NCBI GenBank assembly: GCA_018400625.1 | Contig: JAGYMJ010000334.1 | Coordinates: forward strand, 1-8,018 | Length of the DNA stretch: 8,018 bases | Direction of reading: 5' to 3' | Source of the DNA: Planctomycetota bacterium | GTDB taxonomy: Bacteria; Planctomycetota; Brocadiia; SM23-32 | Part shown: positions 1 to 6,700 of the stretch, piece by piece | Layout of the letters: every line of letters starts with the position of its first letter | Position numbering within the stretch: the first letter of the stretch is position 1 | Translations under genes and position numbers: made by a program | Notes under the pieces: generated by a model | Told to the model about the DNA's origin: nothing | Databases searched by the model: none | The model's input: only the letters and a program-made list of their open reading frames with translations

Positions 1-101
1 GTCGCGAGTATGTCTTCTAATTTTATTCCCTGGGCCATGATTTTAGTCCCACAAACTTCTCAGCAGAGGTGGATATTTCCATACTTCACTTGTACGATCA
101 C
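1..101 (-). pseudogene. Protein-like fragment with in-frame TGA (possible remnant or selenoprotein piece)
   Basis: Reading the minus strand from a possible GTG at 101, the frame gives IVQVKYGNIHLC, a TGA at 62-60, then EVCGTKIMAQGIKLEDILA and runs off the window. The piece looks like real protein: C-(stop)-E-V-C-G puts the TGA where the first residue of a C-x-x-C pair would be, and the tail A-x-G-I-K-x-E-D resembles the region after the active Cys in DsrE-like proteins. That family match is from memory and weak. The frame is closed upstream by another TGA at 110-108, and no DsrE-like N-terminal half is visible. Three readings remain: a decayed gene end, a UGA-recoded (selenocysteine) segment, or a new gene starting at the ATG at 38-36 (MAQGIKLEDILA). 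I see no convincing stem-loop just after the TGA, so decay is the default. Confidence 0.3.
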
Positions 102-196
102 ATACGTTCAGTTTAAGCTATTTACGGGCCAAAGTCAATTTTAAGAATCGGTTCTGGCATAACTATCCACCAAGCATTGCTTTTCTATCTCCAGTT

Positions 197-637
197 TCAG
201 AAAGAGCCGTATATGATCGGAAGAACGGGAACCTTTCCCGCATTTCTGACTATATTCACCGCGCCTATCTGAAGGCCTTTTAACGTCTCGGTATAATTGA
301 TTAGCCCGATTTGCACCCCACGCATCCGTCCCCCAACGTGATTCACTCCAGCTCCGACTTGCAGCCCGGTCATGTCGTTTTCCACCTTGTTATAGCCGAT
401 TGGGCCGAAATCAATACCGACGATGTTCTTGCTGCGGGCATGAAAGATACTGAAACGCAGGCCATAGACACTGGCGTCCGTGCCAAAAATCTGTATGGGC
501 TCACCCGGCTCCACCAGGTCCAGCGTGCCGAATTCGAAAGGCGTCCATCTGCCGGCTTCGCCGGCAGAGTTCGAAGCATATACTGTGGATACCATCAGAA
601 TCAGCGAGCACAGAATAAACGACATGTGTCTAATCAT
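197..637 (-). CDS. Small secreted surface-repeat protein (LA_2272-like)
   Basis: A 146-aa exported protein of unknown function. Residues 1-21 form a signal peptide (MIRHMSF, a hydrophobic core, then VYA as a plausible signal peptidase I site). The C-terminal half carries three short repeats of the type G-(V/L)-Q-(V/I)-G at residues 91-95, 107-111 and 121-125, including GVQIGLINYTETLKGLQIG, and the chain ends PVLPIIYGSF with a terminal Phe. Such glycine-spaced repeats with this ending are typical of proteins annotated as LA_2272-type surface repeat proteins, often thought to sit at the outer membrane. The frame is open back to a TTG at 655, but I prefer the ATG at 637: GAGG lies 5 nt upstream (643-646), the signal peptide then begins cleanly, and the predicted promoter puts the transcript start near 652, downstream of the TTG. 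Gene appears complete and monocistronic. Family assignment is moderately sure; function is not known. Confidence 0.75.
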   Translation of the reverse strand: MIRHMSFILCSLILMVSTVYASNSAGEAGRWTPFEFGTLDLVEPGEPIQIFGTDASVYGLRFSIFHARSKNIVGIDFGPIGYNKVENDMTGLQVGAGVNHVGGRMRGVQIGLINYTETLKGLQIGAVNIVRNAGKVPVLPIIYGSF

Positions 638-642
638 AAAAA

Positions 643-646
643 CCTC
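643..646 (-). promoter_or_regulatory. Ribosome binding site deciding the start of the surface protein
   Basis: GAGG on the minus strand, 5 nt before the ATG at 637. It lies inside the coding frame if translation began at the upstream TTG (655), so it argues for the shorter 146-aa product. Confidence 0.6.
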
Positions 647-658
647 GGTTTTCAAGTA

Positions 659-688
659 AGTATAGCGGATTTCATTCTATTTTGTCGA
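659..688 (-). promoter_or_regulatory. Sigma70-like promoter of the surface-protein gene
   Basis: On the minus strand TCGACA (683-688, 5 of 6 to the -35 consensus) is followed after 18 nt by TATACT (659-664, 5 of 6 to the -10 consensus). Initiation would fall near 652, giving a leader of about 15 nt before the ATG at 637. Predicted from sequence only. Confidence 0.5.
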
Positions 689-822
689 GCGTTATAAAGC
701 CAATACTTCAAGCTCACTGGTTAGTACGGCATTCTTTGTACTGCATTGTGCAAAAGGTGCCGTTCCCACGCAACATTAGATAGTGCAGAGTGTTATGATT
801 GTTTTAATGCTATTTTTGACGC

Positions 823-960
823 TTAGAACGAGAATTTGATGCCGAAAACGAACTTTAAGAGATTGTTCGGATGTCATTGACATAATCATTGTTTCGTTTT
901 TTCCCACCGGGACGTTAAGCATCTCTTGCAGAGAACTACCCCAATGGCGTCACTAACCAT
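823..960 (-). pseudogene. Frameshifted 3' end of an outer-membrane beta-barrel protein gene
   Basis: The minus strand at 873-823 encodes HPNNLLKFVFGIKFSF followed by TAA. Alternating hydrophobic residues ending in Phe are the classic C-terminal beta-signal recognised by the outer-membrane BAM machinery. Directly upstream the frame is broken by TGA (876-874), but a neighbouring frame reads NNDYVND just before, and a third frame reads SDAIGV...LTSRWEKTKQ up to a TGA at 888-886. Placed in order, these three pieces would make a plausible barrel end (strand, loop rich in Asn/Asp, final strand), implying at least two frameshifts. No start or upstream domain is left: the 209-aa gene begins its coding region at 1052. 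I infer a gene that was cut off and has decayed. The beta-signal is a direct reading; the joining of the frames is inference. Confidence 0.5.
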
Positions 961-1051
961 TGATTCGTACCGAAGCAAATAGGGGGAATGAATGTACAGT
1001 ATGGGAACAAAATGCCCAATCGATGCATGGTATCGCACGGACGGCAGGGTT

Positions 1052-1681
1052 TTACACATTATTATTATCATTATCGCTCTCGCGGAAAAAGCTCTCAAAC
1101 CTGGAAGCAATCTCGTCGGCGGATAGCCCGGCTGTATCTCCCAAAGCGCCGCTATTCAGCCGGTTCGCCAGGTAATTCATTTTCTCGTCGAGAAAAGCCA
1201 TTTTCCCCTTAAGCTTCTCCAAGTCCCCACTTTCCCAGTATTCACCCTCGTCATTGACCTCCAGGTCGGAAATGCAGCTTTTCTTGAGGTACTTCAGTAA
1301 ACCGACAACCCATGTGTGAAATTGGGGACTGGCGAACTGGGTTTTCACCGATACCCAGGCCTCTCCCTGTTCCATTGAGCCATCCAGTATCGAGATCACT
1401 CCCATCAGCGAACGAAGCGCACCCTTCCGATCAAAGAAAAAACTGAGACTTTCTCCTTTTGGTTCCGGTATGATGGTAACACCTCTGAGCCCCAGATGAC
1501 CCGTGATGTTTGCTCCCTCAGGAGACACTTCAAGATTGGCGTCAGGAGCCTTCTCCCAATCATCGTTAATCGTTTCCGACCGCCACCCCATGGCCTCAGC
1601 AAACTCGATAAGCTTTTCCGACAGAGACGGCACATGGTTCAGGCTATCTATATGACCACGGTAATGTATGGTAAGGCCCAT
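1052..1681 (-). CDS. Uncharacterised 209-aa protein (MGLTIHY family), third gene of the AbiE-like cluster
   Basis: A soluble protein with no signal peptide or membrane segment; function unknown. It opens MGLTIHYRG and contains a central block at residues 113-153 with the pattern KTQFA, H122, a hydrophobic helix, LKYL, then DEGEYWESGD. I recall similar blocks (MGLTIHY start, KTQFA, YL, DEG-YWE-GD) in hypothetical proteins of diverse bacteria, but know no function for them. Residues 155-175 are charged and helical, and the tail ends in an acidic, Asn-rich stretch (SDNDNNNV) from a TTA/ATT-rich repeat-like sequence. The ATG at 1681 is preceded by AAAAGGGA about 11 nt away and GAGAA about 5 nt away. 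It begins 31 nt after the stop of the AbiEii-like toxin gene on the same strand with no terminator visible, so co-transcription with the toxin-antitoxin pair is likely. Confidence 0.8.
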   Translation of the reverse strand: MGLTIHYRGHIDSLNHVPSLSEKLIEFAEAMGWRSETINDDWEKAPDANLEVSPEGANITGHLGLRGVTIIPEPKGESLSFFFDRKGALRSLMGVISILDGSMEQGEAWVSVKTQFASPQFHTWVVGLLKYLKKSCISDLEVNDEGEYWESGDLEKLKGKMAFLDEKMNYLANRLNSGALGDTAGLSADEIASRFESFFRESDNDNNNV

Positions 1682-1712
1682 TATTTCTCATTCCCTTTTA
1701 GTCGAGACACTT

Positions 1713-2582
1713 TTATTCACTGACGGATATCTTTTGTATGAGCTGGTGGAAAAAATTTCCCGACCATACATCCAGTTCCCGGGGATTCTTCAGGAATACC
1801 TCCACCTCTTTTTTTGCCGCTGCTACGTCCAGGGAATCTATGCGCTTTTCAAGCAATCCAATGAGCCTTTCCCTGTCAAGCGGCCGGTCGGCCTCCCAAT
1901 CACCGGTCTGACACATTCTGGCTTTCAGATGAGGTATATCCACCGGAATGTTGCGCCCAATATACCACACCAGATCATACCAGTCCCGGCCCTTGACCCG
2001 TTTCCCCCACCTGCGCAGCAGCACGGCATGCATCTTGCCTGCAAAGAGTGTCTCCAGTGTGCATACTCTGACAGGAAATGGGACGGGTTGCAGTAAAAAA
2101 CGCGTCTCGCTCTTGATCCCCGGCGGAGGTTCAGTGTCCAGTTCCAGCTTTATTTTTATACGCTTATTGCCGGGAACTGAACCCAGGACAGCAGAGGGAG
2201 CATTGATGACCAGCATCTGTCGCAGCGTTTCAGCCTTCAGAAAGGCTGACTTGATGGGATTTTGGGGAGCTTTTTCCTTTATCTTTACATCAACATCAAA
2301 GCCCCATGCTTCCAGCTCCTTTACCACGAAGCGGCAGTAAGGAGTCATGTCAAATGCTGGGTCCGGGACCGTCAGCGAAAAATCCATATCTTCCGAAAAG
2401 CGCTGCAGTCCGTGAAGAATTCTTAAAGCGGTACCCCCGTAAAAGACACAGTGTTCAAAGAACTTTCCCCGCCAGAGTCCGACCAGAGCAAGCTCCTGAA
2501 ATATCTCACGGAGAGCATTTTCAAAATCATCGGTGCTCCGACAATCATATCGGTCAAGCATGTCACGTATGGCCTGGTTCAT
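1713..2582 (-). CDS. abiEii: AbiEii-like nucleotidyltransferase toxin (Type IV TA / abortive infection)
   Basis: A 289-aa member of the AbiEii/DUF1814 nucleotidyltransferase family, the toxin half of AbiE-type abortive-infection systems. Members transfer nucleotides to RNA; tRNA ends are the reported target for relatives such as MenT. The DNA polymerase beta-like active site is visible: GGTALR at 49-54, then SEDMDF at 63-68 with D65 and D67 as metal ligands. KIKLELD at 143-149 supplies a further acidic residue. LFAGKMHAVLLR at 179-190 and KGRDWYDL at 197-204 are the conserved C-terminal motifs of the family. All key residues are present and the length is normal, so it should be active. Its ATG overlaps the stop of the antitoxin gene as ATGA (2582-2579), the usual coupling for this pair and the reason for this start. 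The 209-aa gene follows 31 nt downstream. Confidence 0.92.
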   Translation of the reverse strand: MNQAIRDMLDRYDCRSTDDFENALREIFQELALVGLWRGKFFEHCVFYGGTALRILHGLQRFSEDMDFSLTVPDPAFDMTPYCRFVVKELEAWGFDVDVKIKEKAPQNPIKSAFLKAETLRQMLVINAPSAVLGSVPGNKRIKIKLELDTEPPPGIKSETRFLLQPVPFPVRVCTLETLFAGKMHAVLLRRWGKRVKGRDWYDLVWYIGRNIPVDIPHLKARMCQTGDWEADRPLDRERLIGLLEKRIDSLDVAAAKKEVEVFLKNPRELDVWSGNFFHQLIQKISVSE

Positions 2583-3214
2583 CCCTCATCACCCAAATTT
2601 TTGATCCATTTTCCACACAATTCAACCTTTCGTGAACGCAGAGTGGCCGCCAGTTCGTCTATCAACTCCACATTGAGTTTGCGCAGATCATCCCGATCTA
2701 TTCGCAGGTTTTCGGTGAGATACTGCCGCGCTTCCTTCATACTTCCAACGCCGCCCGAACCGCGGTCGTTTCGCACCCGATCAGCCAGAGCGCGCTCCGG
2801 AAGCGCCATTAAAAAAGCATCCTCACCCTGTTCAATCCGGATGAATCCCGTGTGCAGGCTGGGGGTCGTTTGATAAGAAAAGACCCCCACCGGCGTATTG
2901 AATTCACGCGACCGCTTCGTCGCCACAGACGTCACCGCTTCGACCCGTTCCGGGATCATGCCGTGATAAGCGAGGGCGTAATCCAAAGAGACGAAGGAGG
3001 GCCCGTAAATGAGATTTGCCAGCAATTCACGACTGTAAGGGCGGCGGCGATAATCATCACCGAAAATATACAGTCCTTTCTTGACCCGGACAATAACTTC
3101 ATCACGAAGAAGCTTCGTTATTTTATCGCGTGGCGCGGCATAGCCTTCCAGAGCGTCCAGAAGAGCCTGGTAATCGAAAACCTCATGATCTATCTTTTTT
3201 CTTAGCTCAATCAT
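2579..3214 (-). CDS. abiEi: AbiEi-like antitoxin and transcriptional regulator
   Basis: A 211-aa antitoxin partner for the AbiEii-like toxin. Residues about 13-55 fit a winged helix-turn-helix, with the wing at VKKGLYI (44-50). The family's C-terminal domain is recognisable from YGPSFVSLDYALAYHGMIPE (70-89), VTSVATKRSREFNTPVGVFSY (94-114) and the block ALPERALADRV (137-147). In characterised AbiE systems this protein binds inverted repeats in its own promoter to repress the operon, and its C-terminal domain is needed to counter the toxin, which acts without tight protein complex formation. Here inverted repeats lie 16-56 nt upstream of the ATG, matching that scheme. The start at 3214 has only a weak ribosome site (AATAAG), but no better ATG exists and the leader from the predicted promoter is about 36 nt. 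Antitoxin first, toxin second with ATGA overlap is the standard order. Confidence 0.88.
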   Translation of the reverse strand: MIELRKKIDHEVFDYQALLDALEGYAAPRDKITKLLRDEVIVRVKKGLYIFGDDYRRRPYSRELLANLIYGPSFVSLDYALAYHGMIPERVEAVTSVATKRSREFNTPVGVFSYQTTPSLHTGFIRIEQGEDAFLMALPERALADRVRNDRGSGGVGSMKEARQYLTENLRIDRDDLRKLNVELIDELAATLRSRKVELCGKWIKNLGDEG

Positions 3215-3229
3215 GTCTTATTTTAGTAA

Positions 3230-3256
3230 AGTATGTCGACATTTAATCGACATACT
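3230..3256. repeat. Inverted repeat, likely AbiEi operator
   Basis: A perfect 10-bp inverted repeat: AGTATGTCGA (3230-3239), 7-nt spacer, TCGACATACT (3247-3256). The left arm also contains the palindrome ATGTCGACAT (3233-3242). It covers the predicted transcript start (near 3250) of the antitoxin-toxin genes, an ideal place for repression. Assignment to the AbiEi-like regulator follows from what is known of AbiE autoregulation. Confidence 0.65.
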
Positions 3257-3270
3257 ATGTTAATACATAG
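3255..3270. repeat. Second inverted repeat covering the -10 element
   Basis: CTATGT (3255-3260), 4-nt spacer, ACATAG (3265-3270). It overlaps the predicted -10 box and abuts the longer repeat at 3230-3256. Both share the core TATGT/ACATA, seen four times between 3232 and 3269, so the two may be bound by the same regulator. Confidence 0.5.
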
Positions 3271-3285
3271 GATTTTTTTTTGCAA
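3257..3285 (-). promoter_or_regulatory. Predicted promoter of the AbiE-like operon
   Basis: On the minus strand TTGCAA (3280-3285) and TAACAT (3257-3262) are separated by 17 nt that begin with an A-tract. Initiation is expected near 3250, inside the 3230-3256 inverted repeat and about 36 nt before the antitoxin ATG at 3214. Confidence 0.5.
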
Positions 3286-3484
3286 GTGAATGTTTCAACA
3301 AGTGAGGTTCCAGCAACTTGATTTCACGGGCCCTGATCGTGGAAGGTGCGACGGAAGGTGGATGATTCAGGAAAATTCGGCGGTCGCGAATCCTATCCCA
3401 GGATAATGTGGGCAAACGACTGCCAGCTCCATCCAGGGCTTTAATCAAATATCCCCGCTGGAGAATGGAAGTCCGCTCCCGCAA
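3260..3484 (-). pseudogene. Possible gene remnant upstream of the AbiE promoter
   Basis: An open stretch of 74 codons on the minus strand, entered from a stop followed directly by TTG (3484-3482), with no ATG start and no ribosome site. The product includes GYLIKALDGAGSRLP, LSWDRIRDRRIFLNHPPS and IRAREIKLLEPHLL, which reads like ordinary protein and not low-complexity noise, but I do not recognise a family. Its stop (TAA, 3262-3260) lies inside the predicted -10 box of the AbiE promoter. It may be the C-terminal end of a gene displaced when the toxin-antitoxin cluster or its neighbour arrived, or a chance open frame. Confidence 0.25.
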
Positions 3485-3487
3485 TTA

Positions 3488-3512
3488 AGTTTTTTTATAG
3501 AACAAAAAAACT
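3488..3512. repeat. A/T-rich inverted repeat
   Basis: AGTTTTTTT (3488-3496) and AAAAAAACT (3504-3512) with a 7-nt spacer. The perfect 9-bp match could form a weak hairpin on either strand. Role unknown; no GC-rich stem, so not a standard terminator. Confidence 0.4.
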
Positions 3513-3551
3513 GGAGGTATAACCCGGGCACGTCAAGGTCAGGCTCGTAGT

Positions 3552-3569
3552 GGGGGCATTCATGCCCCC
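3552..3569. repeat. REP-like GC-rich palindrome
   Basis: GGGGGCAT (3552-3559) and ATGCCCCC (3562-3569) around a 2-nt centre; as RNA a 7-bp G/C stem with a TTCA tetraloop. No T-run follows on either strand, so it does not look like an intrinsic terminator. Its form, a short GC-rich perfect hairpin in intergenic DNA, resembles dispersed REP elements, but only one copy lies in this window. Confidence 0.45.
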
Positions 3570-3669
3570 GCCGTTTGAGGTTTTGTAGTGAGTGCGTATG
3601 AACTTCTATTAAAAAAAACATGCAGGCATGCAGCCGCTGCAACAGGGTCGTCATGAGTCTTTCAAGGGG

Positions 3670-3684
3670 CTCTGGAGTCCAGAG
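3670..3684. repeat. Short perfect palindrome
   Basis: CTCTGGA, one central G, TCCAGAG: 7-bp arms about 33 nt upstream of the -35 box proposed for the Type IIG gene. It could be an operator half-site pair or a small hairpin; nothing in the window identifies a binding protein. Confidence 0.35.
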
Positions 3685-3716
3685 AACATGTTGCAGCTAC
3701 CCTGCCACCTCTCAAC

Positions 3717-3745
3717 TTGCATATGAAAAGGTATTTCCTTATTAT
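3717..3745 (+). promoter_or_regulatory. Predicted promoter of the Type IIG gene
   Basis: TTGCAT (3717-3722) and TATTAT (3740-3745, 5 of 6 to consensus) separated by 17 nt. Initiation near 3752 would give a leader of about 47 nt before the ATG at 3799. No controller (C) protein gene or C-box is visible nearby. Confidence 0.45.
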
Positions 3746-3798
3746 ATTAACAGTAACAATCAGTCTGACAACCCCTTTTTACGTTTTCGGAGAGATTG

Positions 3799-6700
3799 AT
3801 GGATACCCCTCCGCTTTTCACAATACCGTTTCTGGCTTCCCGATGGGAAAGCAAATACAACCAATTCTGTGGCTCCGACGAGGAATCCGCCCTGCTGACC
3901 CGACTGAAAAACTGGGCCAATCGCGATAAACTCCGTGAAAGTTCCTCCGAATCCGCCTTCATCCACCACTTCTTCCGCGATACCTGGGGCTATACCCTCC
4001 AGGCAGAGGCCGAAGGCGGCGAGTATCAATGCTACCAACAGTTCCCCGTTGCGCGTGCCGGCGCCGGCGGCGGTACCGGGGCGGCCGACCTCGCGCTTGG
4101 ATACTTCGGCTCCGACGACGGCGCATGCGGCATACCGCAGGTGCTGTGCGAGTTCAAAGACATCCGTTCCGGACTCGATCAGAAACAAAACCGCAAAGGC
4201 GCCGACCGCACGCCCGTCCGACAGTGCCTGGACTACCTCCGCGAGGCAAGGGCCGAACTGACCGGTAACGAACTCGTCGAACCCGCCTGGGGAATCGTGA
4301 CCGATATGAACGAATTCCGGCTCTACCGCCGCATCAGCGGCAATGCGGAATACCAGCGGTTCGTGATCGAACCCGCGCCCGGCGATGAGACATCTTCACT
4401 GCTGGAAGATTCCGAGTCCGGCGCGTTCCTGCGGTTCCTGTTCTATAAGATGTTCCGGCCCGAATGCCTGCTCAGCCGCCGCGGCCCGTCCCACCTCGAA
4501 CGCATGCTGGAGGATCAGCTCATCCACGAGGGCGAGATCGAAAAAGAGTTCTACCTCGAATACAAAGCCTACCGCGAACACCTCTACGAGACCATCGTGA
4601 GCTGCAACCCCGATTTCCCGGGCACCCGCGGGCGATTGGTGCATCTGACCCAGCGCCTGCTCGACCGGTGCCTGTTCGTGCTGTTCTGCGAGGACATGGG
4701 CCAGTCGCTGAGCTTCCCCACCGACCTGCTGCGCAGCGTGCTGATAAACTTCAGCACGGACCCCTATTACAACCCGGACGATTATATCCTCTGGGAACGT
4801 CTGAAATTGCTGTTTAAGGCCATGGGATACGGCGGAACGTTCGGTGACGAAGAGATCAGCGAGTTCAACGGCGGATTGTATGAAGATTTCCCCGAGCTGG
4901 AAAGACTTAAAATACCGACAAAAGTCTTCTGCGCCCGCAACCAGGGTGCCGGCGGTATGGACACGCTGTTAAAACATCCGAAAACCCTGCTGTATTTCTC
5001 CGCCAAATACAACTTCGGCATCAGCGGCCCCGGACATGAACGCGTCATCGACTTCTATGCACTCGGCCGGATTTTCGAACAGTCCATCACCGAGCTCGAA
5101 ATAATGGAGGCCGAGGCCGAGGGCCGCCCGTCGATCAACAAACTCAGCAAGCGCAAACGCAACGGCGTCTATTACACGCCGGAATGGGTCACCCAGTACA
5201 TCGTGGAGGAGACCGTCGGCGCCTGGCTGCGCGACAGGAAAAAAGAACTGAACCTCACCGATGAGCACCGTCCGGACAAAGACGACGTGGAACAGTACAA
5301 GGTCTTTTTGCACGACCGCCGCCACACCGCACCGGTCGGTTCCTCCTGGGACAAAGCGCTCCAGGACTACCGGGACATACTCGAAAAGCTCAAAGTTGTC
5401 GATCCGGCCTGCGGCTCCGGCGCGTTCCTCGTTCAGGCGCTTACGTTTCTCAAAGAGGAATACAACTGGGTGGCAAAAGAGCGCGAAAGGCTCAGCGGCT
5501 TGACTCAGCTATGGGACACCGAAGCGGTCATCAAGAGCATCCTTGCCAACAACATCTACGGCGTGGATATCAATGCGGAATCGGTCGAAATCACCAAACT
5601 CGCGCTCTGGATGCACACCGCGGGGCCGGGGCAGAAGCTGTCGAAGCTGGATGAGAACATACTCTGCGGCAACAGTTTGGTCGGCCCGGATTTCTACCGC
5701 GGCGAGCGTCAGATGGGGCTGTTCAGCGAAGAAGAGCGCGAGCTGATCAACGTGTTCGACTGGCGGGCGGCGTTCCCGGGGGTGTTCGCGCGCGGCGGGT
5801 TCGACTGCGTGGTGGGCAATCCGCCGTATGTAAAGCTCCAAAACTTTGCTAAGGTACAAAGCGATGTCGCCGAATATCTCGTGGAGAAAACGCGCCCGGA
5901 CGGCTCGCCGCTGTATGAGAGCACGCAGACCGGCAACTTCGACATGTATCTGCCGTTTATCGAGAAAGGCATCGAGCTGCTGAACGGGGGCGGCCGGATG
6001 GGGTATATAGCGCCGAACGTCTGGCTGAAAAACGAATACGGACGTGGACTCCGACAAAAACTAAAAGAAACACAGCAACTGGACCGATGGATCGACTTTA
6101 AAAGCTACCAGATTTTTGAAGAAGCCATAACGTATACAGCCCTTCAATTTTTCGAAGGTTCTCCAGTGGAATCAGTGCTATGCATGTTTGCTTCCGATGG
6201 TGAAATTTCCCATGTCAACTGGGACGAACCTGAAGCTAATATTTCATATAATGAATTGCCCCAAAACGACGCATGGGATTTCATACCAAATTCAGCACGA
6301 AAATTGATCCATCGTCTTTCCGCAAAGTTAGCTCCCCTTGGTGAAAAAAAGTGGACAAAAGCAATATTCCAAGGCATAAAAACAGGTTGTGATTCTGCAT
6401 TTGTTCTGGGGAAAAGCACATTAAAAAAAGAAAACATCGAGAAAAAGATCCTAAAACAGCTAGTTTCTGGTTCTGAAACAAAAAGATACAAAATACCGCA
6501 AAGTGAAAAACATTTGATTTTCCCCTACAACTTGGGAAGTAAAAATATTTCACTTTTTTCGGAAGGCTTAATGGCCGAAAAATATCCAAATACTTTGACT
6601 CATTTTAAGAAGAAAGAAAAACACCTTAGGAATCGGGAAAGCGGAAGGTTTGACGACGAAGAGTGGTATTGTTTTAGCCGTCCTCAAAATCTTAAAAAGC

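Larger units (their letters stand above)
656..1051. other. Gene-poor stretch between surface protein and 209-aa gene
   Basis: About 400 nt without an intact gene. It contains the promoter of the leftward surface-protein gene (659-688) and the decayed 3' end of an outer-membrane protein gene (823-960). I found no convincing rho-independent terminator for the 209-aa gene that ends at 1052, and nothing recognisable between 690 and 820. Confidence 0.6.
3485..3798. other. Intergenic stretch before the restriction-modification gene
   Basis: About 310 nt with no convincing gene. It holds three palindromes (3488-3512, 3552-3569, 3670-3684) and the promoter region of the rightward Type IIG gene (3717-3745). 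An open frame from TTG 3717 or ATG 3723 encodes a signal-peptide-like start (MKRYFLIILTVTISL...) but then runs out of frame into the methyltransferase gene, so it is at best a truncated 5' end. Confidence 0.55.

Noticed and set aside
20..60. Bacterial SECIS hairpin after the TGA at 62-60
   Set aside because: Only a 4-bp UGGG/CCCA stem with a 13-nt loop can be drawn; too weak to support selenocysteine insertion by itself.
311..697. 128-codon plus-strand frame
   Set aside because: Antisense to the surface-repeat protein, which has a signal peptide, promoter and ribosome site; the plus frame has none.
886..1110. 74-codon minus-strand frame as an intact small gene
   Set aside because: Overlaps the 3' end of the 209-aa gene and has no ribosome site; only its last part (SDAIGV to SRWEKTK) is interesting, as part of the decayed barrel gene.
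3445..3654. 69-codon minus-strand frame
   Set aside because: Runs through the GC-rich palindrome and the A/T inverted repeat; no start signal and a composition expected from intergenic DNA.
3760..4188. 142-codon open frame on the minus strand
   Set aside because: Lies wholly over the start and nuclease domain of the Type IIG gene; the Ala/Gly-rich, repeat-poor product is the antisense shadow of GC-rich codons.
5509..6057. 182-codon open frame on the minus strand
   Set aside because: Antisense to the methyltransferase motifs (NPPY region); long only because of high GC, and its composition (Val/Arg/Ala-rich) fits a shadow frame.
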